The notes under the pieces were generated by a model, which was given only the letters and a program-made list of their open reading frames with translations, made no database searches and was not told the origin of the DNA. Below are positions 28,458-38,129 of a stretch of DNA of 64,000 nt, in pieces. Both the position numbers and the translations under genes were made by a program. Each line of letters begins with the position of its first letter. Position 1 is the stretch's first letter. Source of the DNA: an uncultured Acidobacteriota bacterium (GTDB lineage: Bacteria > Acidobacteriota > Blastocatellia > Pyrinomonadales > Pyrinomonadaceae); assembly GCA_937871585.1 (NCBI GenBank), contig CALMPJ010000043.1:1-64000 (forward strand), in the 5' to 3' direction.

Positions 28458-29602
28458 TGAGCGAAACAAAGACAAAGTTATTCGACAGTTCTTCCTTACG
28501 TGCATACGTAATGCTCGCCATTTTGGCGGTCATCTGGCTGCTGTTTCATTGGCTGACGGGCAGTACCTTTCTAACAGCCCGCAACCTGTCGAACCTGATG
28601 ACGCAGATGTCAGTCACTGGCATTCTCGCGGTCGGAATGTTGATGCTGATCGTTTCGGGGAACATCGACCTGTCGGTTGGTTCGGTGCTTGGACTTGCCG
28701 GAGGTGTCGCGGCATGGGCGTTAATGACGGGCTACAGCTTACCGGTCGCGATGGTTTTGGCGATCGGTATCGGAATTGGCGTCGGACTGTTTCAAGGAAC
28801 GCTTGCGGCGTACCTGAATATTCCCGCGTTCATCGTTACTCTAGGCGGCCTGCTTGCTTGGCGGGGAGCTGTAAAGTGGCTGCTCGGCGGCAACACGATC
28901 CCGATCTCGGACGAGACATTCAAAGGCTTGGGGCAAAGCTATATTGGCACATCGCTTGGTTGGGTGTTGGCTGCGGTTGCCGTTGCATTCGTAATTTTTA
29001 TGGCGATTCGGCGAGCCCAAAGTGCAAAGGCTTACGGTCTCGGCGAAGCAAATTACACCGGCGAATTACTCAAGACCATCTTGCCCGTCATCGCGATCAT
29101 CGCTTTTATTTGGGTGATGAACTCGTACGAAGATCGCGGAGTGCCGATACCGGTTTTAGTTCTTCTTGTAGTTGCTTTGATCGGCGGCTTTTTAACGACC
29201 TCGACGACATTTGGCAGATATCTCTACGCTATTGGTGGCAATCCTGACGCAGCTCGTTTGTCGGGCATCAATAATAAACGCAACGTCTTGGCTGTGTACG
29301 CCATTCTCGGTGCCGTCACGGGACTTGCAGCCTTGATCTACGCCGGACGCGTCGGCAGTGCGACGCCCGACGCCGGCGTCCTCAAGGAACTCGACGCCAT
29401 CGCCGCCTGCGTCATCGGCGGTGCATCACTCGTCGGCGGCCGCGGAACCATATTCGGAGCCTGTCTAGGTGCCCTTATCATGGCAAGCCTCGACAACGGA
29501 ATGTCACTCTACGGCGTCCGCGATTTCCTACAGGACATCGTCAAAGGCTCGATCTTGGTTGCCGCCGTTGGGCTCGATATGGCAGGTCGAAGGAACACGT
29601 GA
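28457..29602 (+). CDS. xylH: sugar ABC transporter permease, XylH type
   Basis: A 381-residue inner-membrane permease of the CUT2/BPD_transp_2 family with about ten membrane segments. Characteristic elements are GILAVGMLMLIVSGNIDLSVGS near residue 55, PAFIVTLGGLLAWRG near 130, the GRYLYAIGGNPDAARLSGI coupling loop near 255 and the ACVIGGASLVGGRGTIFG segment near 315. Length and the extra internal loop (about 180-205) fit XylH rather than RbsC. It starts on the xylG stop (1-bp overlap), and the next gene starts inside its stop (GTGA). Confidence 0.9.
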   Translation: MSETKTKLFDSSSLRAYVMLAILAVIWLLFHWLTGSTFLTARNLSNLMTQMSVTGILAVGMLMLIVSGNIDLSVGSVLGLAGGVAAWALMTGYSLPVAMVLAIGIGIGVGLFQGTLAAYLNIPAFIVTLGGLLAWRGAVKWLLGGNTIPISDETFKGLGQSYIGTSLGWVLAAVAVAFVIFMAIRRAQSAKAYGLGEANYTGELLKTILPVIAIIAFIWVMNSYEDRGVPIPVLVLLVVALIGGFLTTSTTFGRYLYAIGGNPDAARLSGINNKRNVLAVYAILGAVTGLAALIYAGRVGSATPDAGVLKELDAIAACVIGGASLVGGRGTIFGACLGALIMASLDNGMSLYGVRDFLQDIVKGSILVAAVGLDMAGRRNT

Positions 29603-30390
29603 TCGCAAAAAAGAGGGGCCGTCTGAAAATATTCATCGTCGCTATTGCGGCGATGCTGGTTGGCGGATATATTGCTGCCGCCATCCTCTTGTTTTTCTTC
29701 CAAAGATCGTTGCTCTACGCTCGTTCCGCAGCAGCTCCGCCGGCAAATGTTACGGTCAATAGCTTTCGATCTGAAAACGAGACGATCGCGGTCATCACGC
29801 GTGAGGTCGAAGGTTCAAAAGCTCTAGTCTATTTCGGCGGTAAGGGTGAGGATGTAGCAGTTCCCTTTGCGAAACTCGCCGAAGAGCTTCCCGATCGGAG
29901 CCTTTACTTCATGTACTACAGGGGGTTTGGGCCGAGTACAGGCTTGCCGACAGAGGCAGGGATAAAGGCGGACGGTCTTACTGTTTTCGATGCCGCTCGA
30001 ACAAAATACGCTAAAGTTGCAGTCATGGGCCGGAGCCTCGGCTCGGGCATCGCTACATATGTCGCGGCGAGCCGAGACGTTGATCAACTTGTTCTGACGA
30101 CACCGTATGATTCGATCGAAAATGTTGCGAAGGGCCGATTTCCGATTTTTCCAGTCTCGATGATCTTGGAGGACAAATTCGACTCCGCTGCGATCGCGCC
30201 AAATATTAAAGCCGATACGTTAGTAATCCTTGCCGACAGAGACTGGTCGATACCACGAGCTCGCTCGGAAAAGCTTATAGAAAAGTTCAATGCGAAGCTG
30301 GCGGTTGTTACTTTGCCAGGCACCGATCACAACTCCGTGGCTCAAGACGAGAATTACGTCGTTACGGTTCGCGACTTCCTCCGAAATTGA
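29599..30390 (+). CDS. membrane-anchored alpha/beta hydrolase
   Basis: A 263-residue protein starting at GTG inside the xylH stop codon region (GTGA, 4-bp overlap). An N-terminal membrane anchor (about 9-33) is followed by an alpha/beta-hydrolase domain of the YfhR/BEM46 kind: YFGGKGED early, nucleophile elbow MGRSLGSG near residue 145, acid near LILADRD and His near GTDHNS at the C-terminus, making a complete Ser-Asp-His triad. The catalytic domain is probably outside the cytoplasm. Substrate unknown. Coupling to a sugar permease suggests, without proving, a role in releasing or processing a transported sugar. Confidence 0.8.
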   Translation: MIAKKRGRLKIFIVAIAAMLVGGYIAAAILLFFFQRSLLYARSAAAPPANVTVNSFRSENETIAVITREVEGSKALVYFGGKGEDVAVPFAKLAEELPDRSLYFMYYRGFGPSTGLPTEAGIKADGLTVFDAARTKYAKVAVMGRSLGSGIATYVAASRDVDQLVLTTPYDSIENVAKGRFPIFPVSMILEDKFDSAAIAPNIKADTLVILADRDWSIPRARSEKLIEKFNAKLAVVTLPGTDHNSVAQDENYVVTVRDFLRN

Positions 30391-30394
30391 ATAC

Positions 30395-31384
30395 CTAGCC
30401 GCCAATAAAACTCATTGATCGCGAAGGCGTGACGAAGGCCGTCTCGTTTATATAATGGCGCGGTTCTTTTTTTAGTGTGACGTTGCGGATGAATTCGGCG
30501 ATCTCATCGTCGGTTGCTCCGTTGCGAAGAACGTCGCGGAGGTTGTGTTCGGTTGTCGAGAACAGGCACGTGCGGATCTGGCCGTCTGCGGTGAGGCGGA
30601 TGCGTGAGCATTGGCCGCAGAACATCTCGGTGACGGGAGCGATGATGCCGATCTCGCCGGGCGAGCCGTCGGTGAACGTATATTTCCACGCCGTCTCACT
30701 TCCGCGAGTTGGGGCGACCAATTCGAGCGGAAAAACTGTATTTATTTTGTCAAAGATCTCACGTCCTGAGACGACTTGGCTGCGATCCCATTCGTGGCCA
30801 CTGTCGAGGGGCATAAATTCGATGAAGCGAAAGCTCGCTGCGCTATCGCGAGCAAAGCGTGCCATTTCGACAACTTCATCATCGTTGCGGCCTCGAACAA
30901 CACAGGCGTTAACCTTAACCGTTGAAAAGCCCGCAGCCTTTGCCGCAGAGATCGATCCGAGAACATTGTCGAGTTCGTCAACGCCGGTAATATCGGCGAA
31001 TTTCTGACGGTCGAGACTATCGAGGCTGATAGTAATACGGTCTAGCCCGGCATTGCGTAGCTTTTGAGCATTCTCGATAATACCGTGGCCGTTGGTCGTG
31101 AGCGCAAGGTCTTTCAATGCGGGCTTGAGTTGCGATAGTTCAAAGACAAGATCGATAATTCCGCGACGCAGCATCGGCTCGCCGCCGGTCAGTCTGATCT
31201 TCTCGATGCCTAGCGAGACGAATACGGAAGCGAGACGGGTGATCTCTTCGAATGTGAGGATCGTGTCACGGCGAGCCATTGGCGGCTCGCCGTTTGGCAG
31301 ACAATAGAAACACCGAAAGTTACAGCGATCGGTCAGCGAAATTCGCAGATCGCGTATCTTTCGTCCATATGAATCGAGCAACAT
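30395..31384 (-). CDS. moaA: GTP 3',8-cyclase (molybdenum cofactor synthesis)
   Basis: A 329-residue radical SAM enzyme. The SAM cluster is ligated by C21, C25 and C28 in TDRCNFRCFYCLP; the second cluster by the FCGQCSRIRLTADGQIRTCLFS motif near residue 255. RLTGGEPMLR and the C-terminal Gly-Gly (SFIGG) required for activity are present. It makes 3',8-cyclo-GTP, the first step of molybdopterin synthesis. No other moa, moe or mog gene is in the window. It is convergent with the hydrolase gene (4-bp gap) and its start abuts the stop of the upstream secreted-protein gene. Confidence 0.96.
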   Translation of the reverse strand: MLLDSYGRKIRDLRISLTDRCNFRCFYCLPNGEPPMARRDTILTFEEITRLASVFVSLGIEKIRLTGGEPMLRRGIIDLVFELSQLKPALKDLALTTNGHGIIENAQKLRNAGLDRITISLDSLDRQKFADITGVDELDNVLGSISAAKAAGFSTVKVNACVVRGRNDDEVVEMARFARDSAASFRFIEFMPLDSGHEWDRSQVVSGREIFDKINTVFPLELVAPTRGSETAWKYTFTDGSPGEIGIIAPVTEMFCGQCSRIRLTADGQIRTCLFSTTEHNLRDVLRNGATDDEIAEFIRNVTLKKEPRHYINETAFVTPSRSMSFIGG

Positions 31385-32017
31385 CTAGTTGTATGCGTCG
31401 TGCAGTTTCTTGATCTGAGCGAGCAAAGTCTTCGTTTTCGGCTGCGAGGTTTTCTTTACAATTGCGGAGATCTCATCGAGAGCTTTCTTGAGTTCGACGC
31501 GCTCTTCGCCCTCGCCGGGACCGCTGTAGGTTTCGCCTGGGCCGATGTCATTGACGATAGGTTTGAAGCCGGCGATCAGATTGTCGATCGCTTTTCTCGA
31601 GTACTTTCCTTTTGGATAAAGACTCAAATATTCGGCTTCGGTCATTCGCATCAGGGCAACATAGCAGTTAGTGTAGCCTTCGCATTCGCCCGGAATCGTA
31701 TTGTTAGCGGCGGTCCATGCTATTTCTTGAGCGATCGGCAGCTTGCTGTATTTCTTTTGCAGATCCCAATACCGCTCGGAACGAACGAGCCATTCGCCAG
31801 ACGGCTCGCTGTAAACGATGTCTTTGTCGTTCTTGCTCAGAAGCGATTTGTACGGCTCTTTATCGTGGCCATTGATCGGTATCTTGGCAAGTGACTTGCC
31901 GAGTGCAACAAGCCGATTATATTCCTTCGTCGCCGCCGCAGACGATTGAGCGTTCGCTGCAATAACAAAGGTGCTGAGCAGCAAAAATGCTCCAATAACC
32001 AACGATCTGAATTTCAT
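31385..32017 (-). CDS. secreted protein of unknown function
   Basis: 210 residues from the ATG at 32017. This start is set by a strong SD (GAGGAGAACTGT before the ATG) and a signal peptide (FRSLVIGAFLLLSTFVIAANAQ); the open frame runs up to 32350 but that part is antisense-like and overlaps queG. The mature part is largely helical, with two cysteines close together (GECEGYTNC) that may pair, and a segment GPGETYSGPGEGEE. No family recognised. It abuts moaA with no gap, though a shared function is not suggested by the sequence. Confidence 0.75.
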   Translation of the reverse strand: MKFRSLVIGAFLLLSTFVIAANAQSSAAATKEYNRLVALGKSLAKIPINGHDKEPYKSLLSKNDKDIVYSEPSGEWLVRSERYWDLQKKYSKLPIAQEIAWTAANNTIPGECEGYTNCYVALMRMTEAEYLSLYPKGKYSRKAIDNLIAGFKPIVNDIGPGETYSGPGEGEERVELKKALDEISAIVKKTSQPKTKTLLAQIKKLHDAYN

Positions 32018-32036
32018 ACAGTTCTCCTCAATGATC

Positions 32037-32957
32037 CTATTTAACAACATACTTCGCGTTTCGCTGTAATCCGCTGAGTTTTGCACGCTTAATGGCAGAG
32101 CCTCTAAAACGCCCGACATACTTTTCGTGCGACATATTGATGACAATATCTGGGTCGAGAGTTGTTTCACCATTTCTTGGCTCAAAACGGTCTTCAATAG
32201 TCGGCGATTCAAACCTGTTCCAAGGACAAACGTCCTGACAAATATCGCAGCCGTAAAGCCAGCCATCAATATTGTCGGCAACAGCTTTCGGCAATTCCTC
32301 GTCGCGGAGCTCGATCGTAGCGTGCGAAATACACTTTGCCGAATCGACAACGTAAGGCGCTACTATCGCATTCGTCGGGCAAGCATCGAGACAAGCGGTG
32401 CATGTCCCGCAATGGTCTTCGACGATTTCGCTGTCGTACTCGAGCTCGACATCGACGATGAGCGAGCCGATGAAAACCCACGAACCTACATCTTTTGTGA
32501 TCAGATTCGAATGTTTGCCGAGCCATCCAAGCCCGGCCCGCACGGCCCACGCTTTGTCCATGAACGGCACTGTGTCGACACAGATCTTACTGTTAACAGA
32601 CGCGTCTTGTTCGCGCATCCAAGCAAGCAATGCCAATAGTTTCTCTCTGACAACATCATGATAATCGTCGCCCCAAGCGTATCGCGAAATCTTGCCGCCA
32701 GTGTCTAAGTGTTCGTGAGGTGTGAAATAGTTCGACGTAGTAACGATGATCGAACGCGCGTTTGGCATGAGCTGATGCACATCACCACGCTTGTCAACAT
32801 GATTCTCCATCCACGACATCGAGGCGTGAAGGCCGCGCGCGAGCCATTCGCCGAGATGCTTGGCTTCTGAGTCAAGCGCGCCTGCCGCGACGATACCTAC
32901 GCTTTGAAAACCAAGTTCGAGCGCATTTTGTTTGATCGATGCTGAGGTCAGCGGCAT
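32037..32957 (-). CDS. queG: epoxyqueuosine reductase (short form)
   Basis: A 306-residue QueG. The catalytic-acid region DTVPFMDKAWAVRAGLGWLGK lies near residue 130. Two ferredoxin-like clusters follow: CGTCTACLDACPT and CISHATIE with YGCDICQDVCPWN. The cobalamin-dependent enzyme reduces epoxyqueuosine to queuosine in tRNA anticodons, the last step of the pathway. The protein lacks the C-terminal HEAT-repeat extension of longer QueG forms, which is common in some phyla. No other que gene is in view. It lies 19 bp upstream of the secreted-protein gene. Confidence 0.95.
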   Translation of the reverse strand: MPLTSASIKQNALELGFQSVGIVAAGALDSEAKHLGEWLARGLHASMSWMENHVDKRGDVHQLMPNARSIIVTTSNYFTPHEHLDTGGKISRYAWGDDYHDVVREKLLALLAWMREQDASVNSKICVDTVPFMDKAWAVRAGLGWLGKHSNLITKDVGSWVFIGSLIVDVELEYDSEIVEDHCGTCTACLDACPTNAIVAPYVVDSAKCISHATIELRDEELPKAVADNIDGWLYGCDICQDVCPWNRFESPTIEDRFEPRNGETTLDPDIVINMSHEKYVGRFRGSAIKRAKLSGLQRNAKYVVK

Positions 32958-33031
32958 TGGTTTCGATTATGCATAAAAATGGCCGGATGAACTAAGTCAT
33001 CCGGCCATAGTCTGATCGAAGCTAAGCTCAA

Positions 33032-36000
33032 CTAGAAGCTGAACTTGGCACCGAGTTGGAATTGACGCGAATCGTAAGCTGCGGTCGAACGGCTAAAGTA
33101 GCGGCCGTTGCCTGCACGACTTGCGGCTGAGTTTACATCCGTAAAGAACGGCGATGCCGAACCTTCGTTAAATCGATTGAAGAGGTTAAAGCCCTCAGCA
33201 ATGATGTCGATACGGAAACGCTCGCCCCATGTAAATGCTCGCGACAGGCGAAGATCAACCGATGCGAACGAACCGGTTTTGCCCATATTTCGGCCCAATG
33301 CTCCAGTGCCGAATACGAGCTGGCCGCTGGAGTTGATGTCAAACATCGAGCACGGCTGACCGATACCGACTGCTCCGGGGCCGGATGCCGCGGTAGTTGC
33401 GGTACAGAGAGAACCGTCGGCACGAACGTCCGGTCGGTCGGTTTGCGACGACTGGTCATTGTTACCATCAACATTTGTGATGATGTTGAACGGACGTCCT
33501 GACGAGATCTCAATGATCGGTGCCAGCGTGAAGTTCGAAAAGATCTTCTGCGCGGTCGTGCCTTTTTTCCATGAGTCAGGCGACGCAATGACGCCGCTGA
33601 AAACAAAGCGGTGACGTTGATCGAACAACGAATCGGCACGTTCTGCAGCGAAATTCTTCACGTCCTGCGGAATGAGCAACGTCTGAAGATCGGACGAATC
33701 GTCGATCGAGTGCGACCAAGTGTAGCTTGCCAAGAACGTGAAGTTATTAGCAAAACGACGCTTGAATTCGACGTTCATTGCGTTGTAATCCGAACTGCCA
33801 TCCGACACCTGAGCGTTGACCGAACCGAACGGCGACAAGGTTCCCGGCGTTCGGAGGCTGCCCGCGAGCTGTGAATCGAGAACTGCTTTGGAGACGCCAC
33901 CACCCGAGAGAGCAGCTGCCAAGAAGTAGTTCGGAGCATTCGGACGGAAGAAGTTAGCGATCGCCGGAGCAACCACGCGGCCCGTCGGACATTGAGCGAT
34001 CATGCCCGGAATGACAACCGCACAGTTGACGCCGAATGGAGTCGCAAACACGGTTCCCGGAGCCGCAGTCGAAAGACTGAATGCTGCTACTTGCTGTGTG
34101 CTCGTCGGCAATACCCCGCCGGAGAATCGCATGAAGTTCTGGATCTGCAGTGCGGTATCAGGCGTATTTAGATCGGTCGGACGCGGCAAATTCTTAGCAC
34201 CTACATGAATGTAGGACATCGAGATCGCCATGTCTTTGGTGAGCTGATGCTCAATTCCGAGGTTGGCCTGGAACGCCGACGCGTACTGGAAATCTTTCGA
34301 AACCGGCAGAGTGAACGGCAAGACAGCTCCGAATCCCGGGAAAGTCTGATCGTTAAATCGCTGACGGCCAAATTGATACTGAGCACTCGTGGCGGCTCCC
34401 GGCGTGACGGCGGCACCACAGATCGTGGCGTTAGAACCACTTACGCCGCAAACGGTTCCGTGAAACACCTGAGCCGCATTTAGCAAACCTGTTGGCGCCG
34501 GGCTGCCAGCCGTGAGAACTGCCTGTTGCTGCTGCGCCGCATCAGCGATGTCCGAGTTGAAAGCTACTACGAGAAGCGGATGGTCGTAGTAGAGTCCGGC
34601 CGAGCCGCGAACAACAGTCTGCGAATCGCCAAAGACATCGTACGCGAAGCCAAATCGCGGTGCGAAATTGTTCAGGTCACGTGGGAAACCTTGCTGAACG
34701 TTCATCGCGTCCTGTGCAGCGAGAATGTCTGATGACGACAATGAAATGCCAGTTAACGGATCACGGAAACTAACAGGAGCGATCGTCTGCGTCAATTCGG
34801 CGTCATAGCGTACGCCAAAGTTAAGCGTAAGACGATCGGTCGCACGCCACGAATCCTGTGCGTAAAACGCGAGTGGCGTGTTCTTGATCACCGAGTTTGG
34901 ATTACCAAAGCCCTGGATGTAAGTTGATGGCAGGCCAAGGCCATAGCTCTGAGTCGGGGTGAAGTCAGGCAAGCCGGCGAAACCTGCGTTCAGGTTCGAT
35001 GCGGTGAAGTTACCGAAGTTATAAAGTCCGGCAAAGTTGAGTTCGAAATACGCGAGCGGAATTCGAACGGCGTTGACGTCAGCTCCAAACTTGAGCGTGT
35101 GTCGGTTCACGATCCACGTGAAATTCTCAACAGCCTGAAAACGATTTTCGATACGATCGACCGGCGAGAACAACTCGCGGCCGATAAATGCCGTACCGGC
35201 GATGTTATAGGCAACGGCCTCGCCATTCTGCGAACGGAACGACGTGTTGCGGCGTCCATAGCTGAAACGAAGTTCGTTCGCCATCGTGCCGCTTAGTGTC
35301 GTGTTAAGACCGGCATTGAACGAGATGTCCTTGACGTCGGTAATTCCGGTTCGCGAGAAATCGTTCTGTCCTAGTGACTGGTTCTGCGATTCGACCTGAA
35401 TACCGGTGATAACACTCGTGTTGTAACCAAAACGGAGATTCAACTGATTGTCATCATTGATATTGTGGTCACCGCGAACGGTAAAGTAGTTCGAACGATC
35501 GGTAACAGGGAAGATACGCTGTAGAGCATTCAACGCACGGAAAGCGACGGGCAAACCGTTCGCTCCCGTGGTTCCCGTCGGAACCGGAGCACCCGACAAA
35601 AGAAATCGTCCACCAATTACGCCCGGTGTGATAGGCGTGATCGCGGGACACACGCTACCGTCATTCGGGCTCGTGAGCGGGTTCGTTCCGGTGATAGCCG
35701 TTTGGCCGCCGCTAGATGCAAAGAATGCATAGGCACGGGCTGCACAGATATTTGCGGCAACACCTGAGGCAACGAGCGTGTTAATTGCAGCAGCCTGAGC
35801 TGCGGTTAGGTTGGTAAAGGTTCTTGCGATCGGATTGACACCCGCGATCACTGGGATCGTTGCCGAAGCAGTCAGGTTACCAACCACATCCGATGTAAAG
35901 AATCCCGACTCATCGCGTTGACGACGCTCAAACGCAGCGAAGAAGTAAGTCTTGTCTTTCTTGATCGGTCCGCCGAATGTAACACCGTACTGCGTGCGGC

Positions 36001-36859
36001 GGAAATCTGGATTTGCGATCGGAGCAAAGGCGTTACGAGCCTGAATGCTCTTGTCGCGAATAAATCCGAAGACGTTGCCGCGGAAATCGTTGGTACCACG
36101 CTTCGTGACGACGTTTACGACGCCGCCTGTAGCACGGCCGAATTCGGCGGTGTACGAATTGGTTGCTACCTGATATTCCTGCACGGCTTCCATCGAAACA
36201 GTCGTACGTGCGGCGTTGATCGAGTTGTCGGTAAAGTCGGCTCCGTCAACGTTGACCTGTGTCGAACGCCCGCGTTGCCCACCGACGTTCAAGCCTGACG
36301 TAGGTGCCGGTCCGATCGGACGGCCATTGTCGCGGCCTACGGTCGAAAGCGTCAAAGCAAAACCTGTCGCACTGCGTTCGTTGATCGGCAGATTAACGAT
36401 CTTCTGCTGGTCGATCGTGTTCGAAACCGTTGATTTTGATGTTTCAACGAGCTGAACATCGTCGCCGGTAACGTTTACAACAACATTCGTTTCACCGATC
36501 TCCATCTTGATCGTAAGATCGGCACTCTGACCAACGGTCAGGTTAATGCCGGAAACCACGCTCTTTTTGAACGTAGCGGCCTCAGCCGAAACTTCGTACT
36601 CGCCCGGCGGTAGGCCGATCAACTGGTAATTGCCCTGCGAATCGGTGACGGCGGTCTTTCCGATACCGGTCGACACGCTGCGGGCACGAACAGTTGCTCC
36701 TGCAACGACTGCTCCGGCCTGATCGACAACGGTTCCCGTCAGATCCGCAGCCGCCGCCTGAGTTTGTGCAGCGGCGGTTGCCGCGATAGAAAATATCATG
36801 CCGACCACGAGGCCGAACGATGCTACCGTCGCGATGAACTTAGACGGAATTGCTCTCAT
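33032..36859 (-). CDS. Oar-like TonB-dependent receptor
   Basis: A 1275-residue outer-membrane protein. A signal peptide (about 1-32, ATAAAQ) is followed by a carboxypeptidase-regulatory-like domain (about 37-115; TGTVVDQAGAVVAGATV), a plug domain (about 125-260; GGQRGRSTQVNVDGADFTDN, EFGRATGGVVNVVTKRGTNDFRG) and a long beta-barrel ending in Phe (FQLGAKFSF), the outer-membrane insertion signal. Architecture matches the Oar/OmpA-related receptors abundant in Acidobacteriota, whose substrates are mostly unknown; some secrete or import peptides and glycans. A good SD (AAGGAGAAAAGTTAT) precedes the ATG. It is transcribed alone. Confidence 0.95.
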   Translation of the reverse strand: MRAIPSKFIATVASFGLVVGMIFSIAATAAAQTQAAAADLTGTVVDQAGAVVAGATVRARSVSTGIGKTAVTDSQGNYQLIGLPPGEYEVSAEAATFKKSVVSGINLTVGQSADLTIKMEIGETNVVVNVTGDDVQLVETSKSTVSNTIDQQKIVNLPINERSATGFALTLSTVGRDNGRPIGPAPTSGLNVGGQRGRSTQVNVDGADFTDNSINAARTTVSMEAVQEYQVATNSYTAEFGRATGGVVNVVTKRGTNDFRGNVFGFIRDKSIQARNAFAPIANPDFRRTQYGVTFGGPIKKDKTYFFAAFERRQRDESGFFTSDVVGNLTASATIPVIAGVNPIARTFTNLTAAQAAAINTLVASGVAANICAARAYAFFASSGGQTAITGTNPLTSPNDGSVCPAITPITPGVIGGRFLLSGAPVPTGTTGANGLPVAFRALNALQRIFPVTDRSNYFTVRGDHNINDDNQLNLRFGYNTSVITGIQVESQNQSLGQNDFSRTGITDVKDISFNAGLNTTLSGTMANELRFSYGRRNTSFRSQNGEAVAYNIAGTAFIGRELFSPVDRIENRFQAVENFTWIVNRHTLKFGADVNAVRIPLAYFELNFAGLYNFGNFTASNLNAGFAGLPDFTPTQSYGLGLPSTYIQGFGNPNSVIKNTPLAFYAQDSWRATDRLTLNFGVRYDAELTQTIAPVSFRDPLTGISLSSSDILAAQDAMNVQQGFPRDLNNFAPRFGFAYDVFGDSQTVVRGSAGLYYDHPLLVVAFNSDIADAAQQQQAVLTAGSPAPTGLLNAAQVFHGTVCGVSGSNATICGAAVTPGAATSAQYQFGRQRFNDQTFPGFGAVLPFTLPVSKDFQYASAFQANLGIEHQLTKDMAISMSYIHVGAKNLPRPTDLNTPDTALQIQNFMRFSGGVLPTSTQQVAAFSLSTAAPGTVFATPFGVNCAVVIPGMIAQCPTGRVVAPAIANFFRPNAPNYFLAAALSGGGVSKAVLDSQLAGSLRTPGTLSPFGSVNAQVSDGSSDYNAMNVEFKRRFANNFTFLASYTWSHSIDDSSDLQTLLIPQDVKNFAAERADSLFDQRHRFVFSGVIASPDSWKKGTTAQKIFSNFTLAPIIEISSGRPFNIITNVDGNNDQSSQTDRPDVRADGSLCTATTAASGPGAVGIGQPCSMFDINSSGQLVFGTGALGRNMGKTGSFASVDLRLSRAFTWGERFRIDIIAEGFNLFNRFNEGSASPFFTDVNSAASRAGNGRYFSRSTAAYDSRQFQLGAKFSF

Positions 36860-37168
36860 ATAACTTTTCTCCTTAACCTTGCTTAGTAAGCGAAACTTTG
36901 AAGCGATCTATAGCCAAAAAACCCGATCTCGGGAGAGATACTGCGGAACTGCGTCGGGCAATACGATTCGTTTATCGGCTGATAACTTTTCAGAATAGAT
37001 TTGCTTTGAATTTTGTACCCCAAAAACAGCTTTTAAGCAAGCAAAATCGTAATCTTTTTGTAATTTCTGCGGTCGGGCTGTTCTTCAATTCCTACGGAGA
37101 ATATGACTCGTAGGTTTCAGCCGTAATAGACGCCGCTGCAATGGCAAAGGTATCATCTAATCAAACTG
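36860..37168. other. 309-bp divergent intergenic region
   Basis: This lies between the TonB-receptor start and the MBL-hydrolase start and should contain both promoters. On the minus strand, about 60 bp before the receptor ATG, CCCG-AGAT-CGGG followed by six T looks like a small intrinsic terminator or attenuator (36916-36933). CCTACG and CGTAGG at 37091-37114 could form a 6-bp stem. A 71-codon plus-strand frame (36898-37113) looks spurious. No tRNA or known riboswitch. Confidence 0.5.
36916..36933 (-). terminator. short stem with T-run in the TonB-receptor leader
   Basis: Minus strand: CCCG, loop AGAT, CGGG, then TTTTTT. The stem is only four GC pairs, so termination would be partial. It sits between the likely promoter region and the receptor ATG, so it would act as an attenuator or stop transcription from upstream. 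Confidence 0.35.
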
Positions 37169-38128
37169 ATGAAGATCATTCCAATATCTGTCCCAACGCC
37201 ATTTTACGTCGGTGACGTTAATGTCTACCTGATCCGCGAAGATCCTGTCACGCTCATCGATGTCGGGCCGAAAACGCAAGCTGCCGAAGATGCACTCAGA
37301 CGAGCACTAAGCGGCCACGGCCTTGGTTTTAAGGACATCAAACGCATTGTCCTCACCCATTCGCATGAGGACCATTGCGGTCTGACCAAAAAGATCCGAG
37401 ACGAGGCAACGAACGCCGAGGTTTTGATACATGAATGGGAGACCGGACATCTGTTTGGCCGTCTCGCACAGGAAGAGCATCGGGCGTTGCTGCTTCGTTC
37501 AGGAATGCCGCCGGCGGTTTTCGATCAGCTTCAGGGCCTTTACGAAGAAGTCAGTTTATTGACCGATTCGTTGTCTGAGAGCGAATTTACGCCGCTCACG
37601 GACGATATGGAACTTGCGTTCGATGGCGGATCTCTTCGTGTAATGCACACGCCCGGACACACGCCCGGTTCCTGCACATTTGTTCGCGATGCCGACCGTA
37701 CGCTCATTTGCGGCGATTGTGTTCTGAAGCGCATTACTCCAAATCCGATCGTATCGCCACATCCGCTCGACCCGAGCAAGCGGTTTAGTTCGCTAGCCGA
37801 ATATCTCGTCAGCCTCGCCCGCTTGCGTTCGGTCTCGCCAACGCTCGCCTATTGCGGTCACGGCGAACCTGTGACAGATTTCGACGAGATATTTCACCGA
37901 TACGTTCGAGCCATCGACGAACGCCAGCGAAAGGTTATCGGCTATGTCACCACGACCGGCATAACGGCATTCGATGTCGCGAAACAGCTTTTCGCAGGTT
38001 CATTCGATGCGGATGTTCATAGATTTCTAGCCATTTCAGAAGCGATCGCACATTTGGATTACGCCTCATCAGAAGGCAAGATCGGTGTTGAGTTAAGCGG
38101 AGCTGTTGAATACTATCGACCTAACTGA
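37169..38128 (+). CDS. MBL-fold metallohydrolase
   Basis: A 319-residue metallo-beta-lactamase-fold protein. The metal-binding motif THSHEDH places H64, H66, D68 and H69; MHTPGHTPGSC supplies the third-region His, LICGDCV the bridging Asp, and YCGHGEP the last His. The C-terminal 70 residues look like the winged-helix tail of LACTB2/GloB-like proteins. Such enzymes hydrolyse thioesters, RNA or lactones; the substrate is undetermined. It is cytoplasmic, with no signal. It starts after the long intergenic region and ends 1 bp before the convergent desaturase gene's stop. Confidence 0.88.
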   Translation: MKIIPISVPTPFYVGDVNVYLIREDPVTLIDVGPKTQAAEDALRRALSGHGLGFKDIKRIVLTHSHEDHCGLTKKIRDEATNAEVLIHEWETGHLFGRLAQEEHRALLLRSGMPPAVFDQLQGLYEEVSLLTDSLSESEFTPLTDDMELAFDGGSLRVMHTPGHTPGSCTFVRDADRTLICGDCVLKRITPNPIVSPHPLDPSKRFSSLAEYLVSLARLRSVSPTLAYCGHGEPVTDFDEIFHRYVRAIDERQRKVIGYVTTTGITAFDVAKQLFAGSFDADVHRFLAISEAIAHLDYASSEGKIGVELSGAVEYYRPN

Positions 38129-38129
38129 G

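Noticed and set aside
32018-32350. upstream extension of the 31385 secreted-protein frame
   Set aside because: It overlaps queG, while a strong SD and a signal peptide mark the start at 32017.
36898-37113. 71-codon plus-strand frame before the MBL gene
   Set aside because: Overlaps the probable TonB-receptor promoter, has no RBS and no domain.
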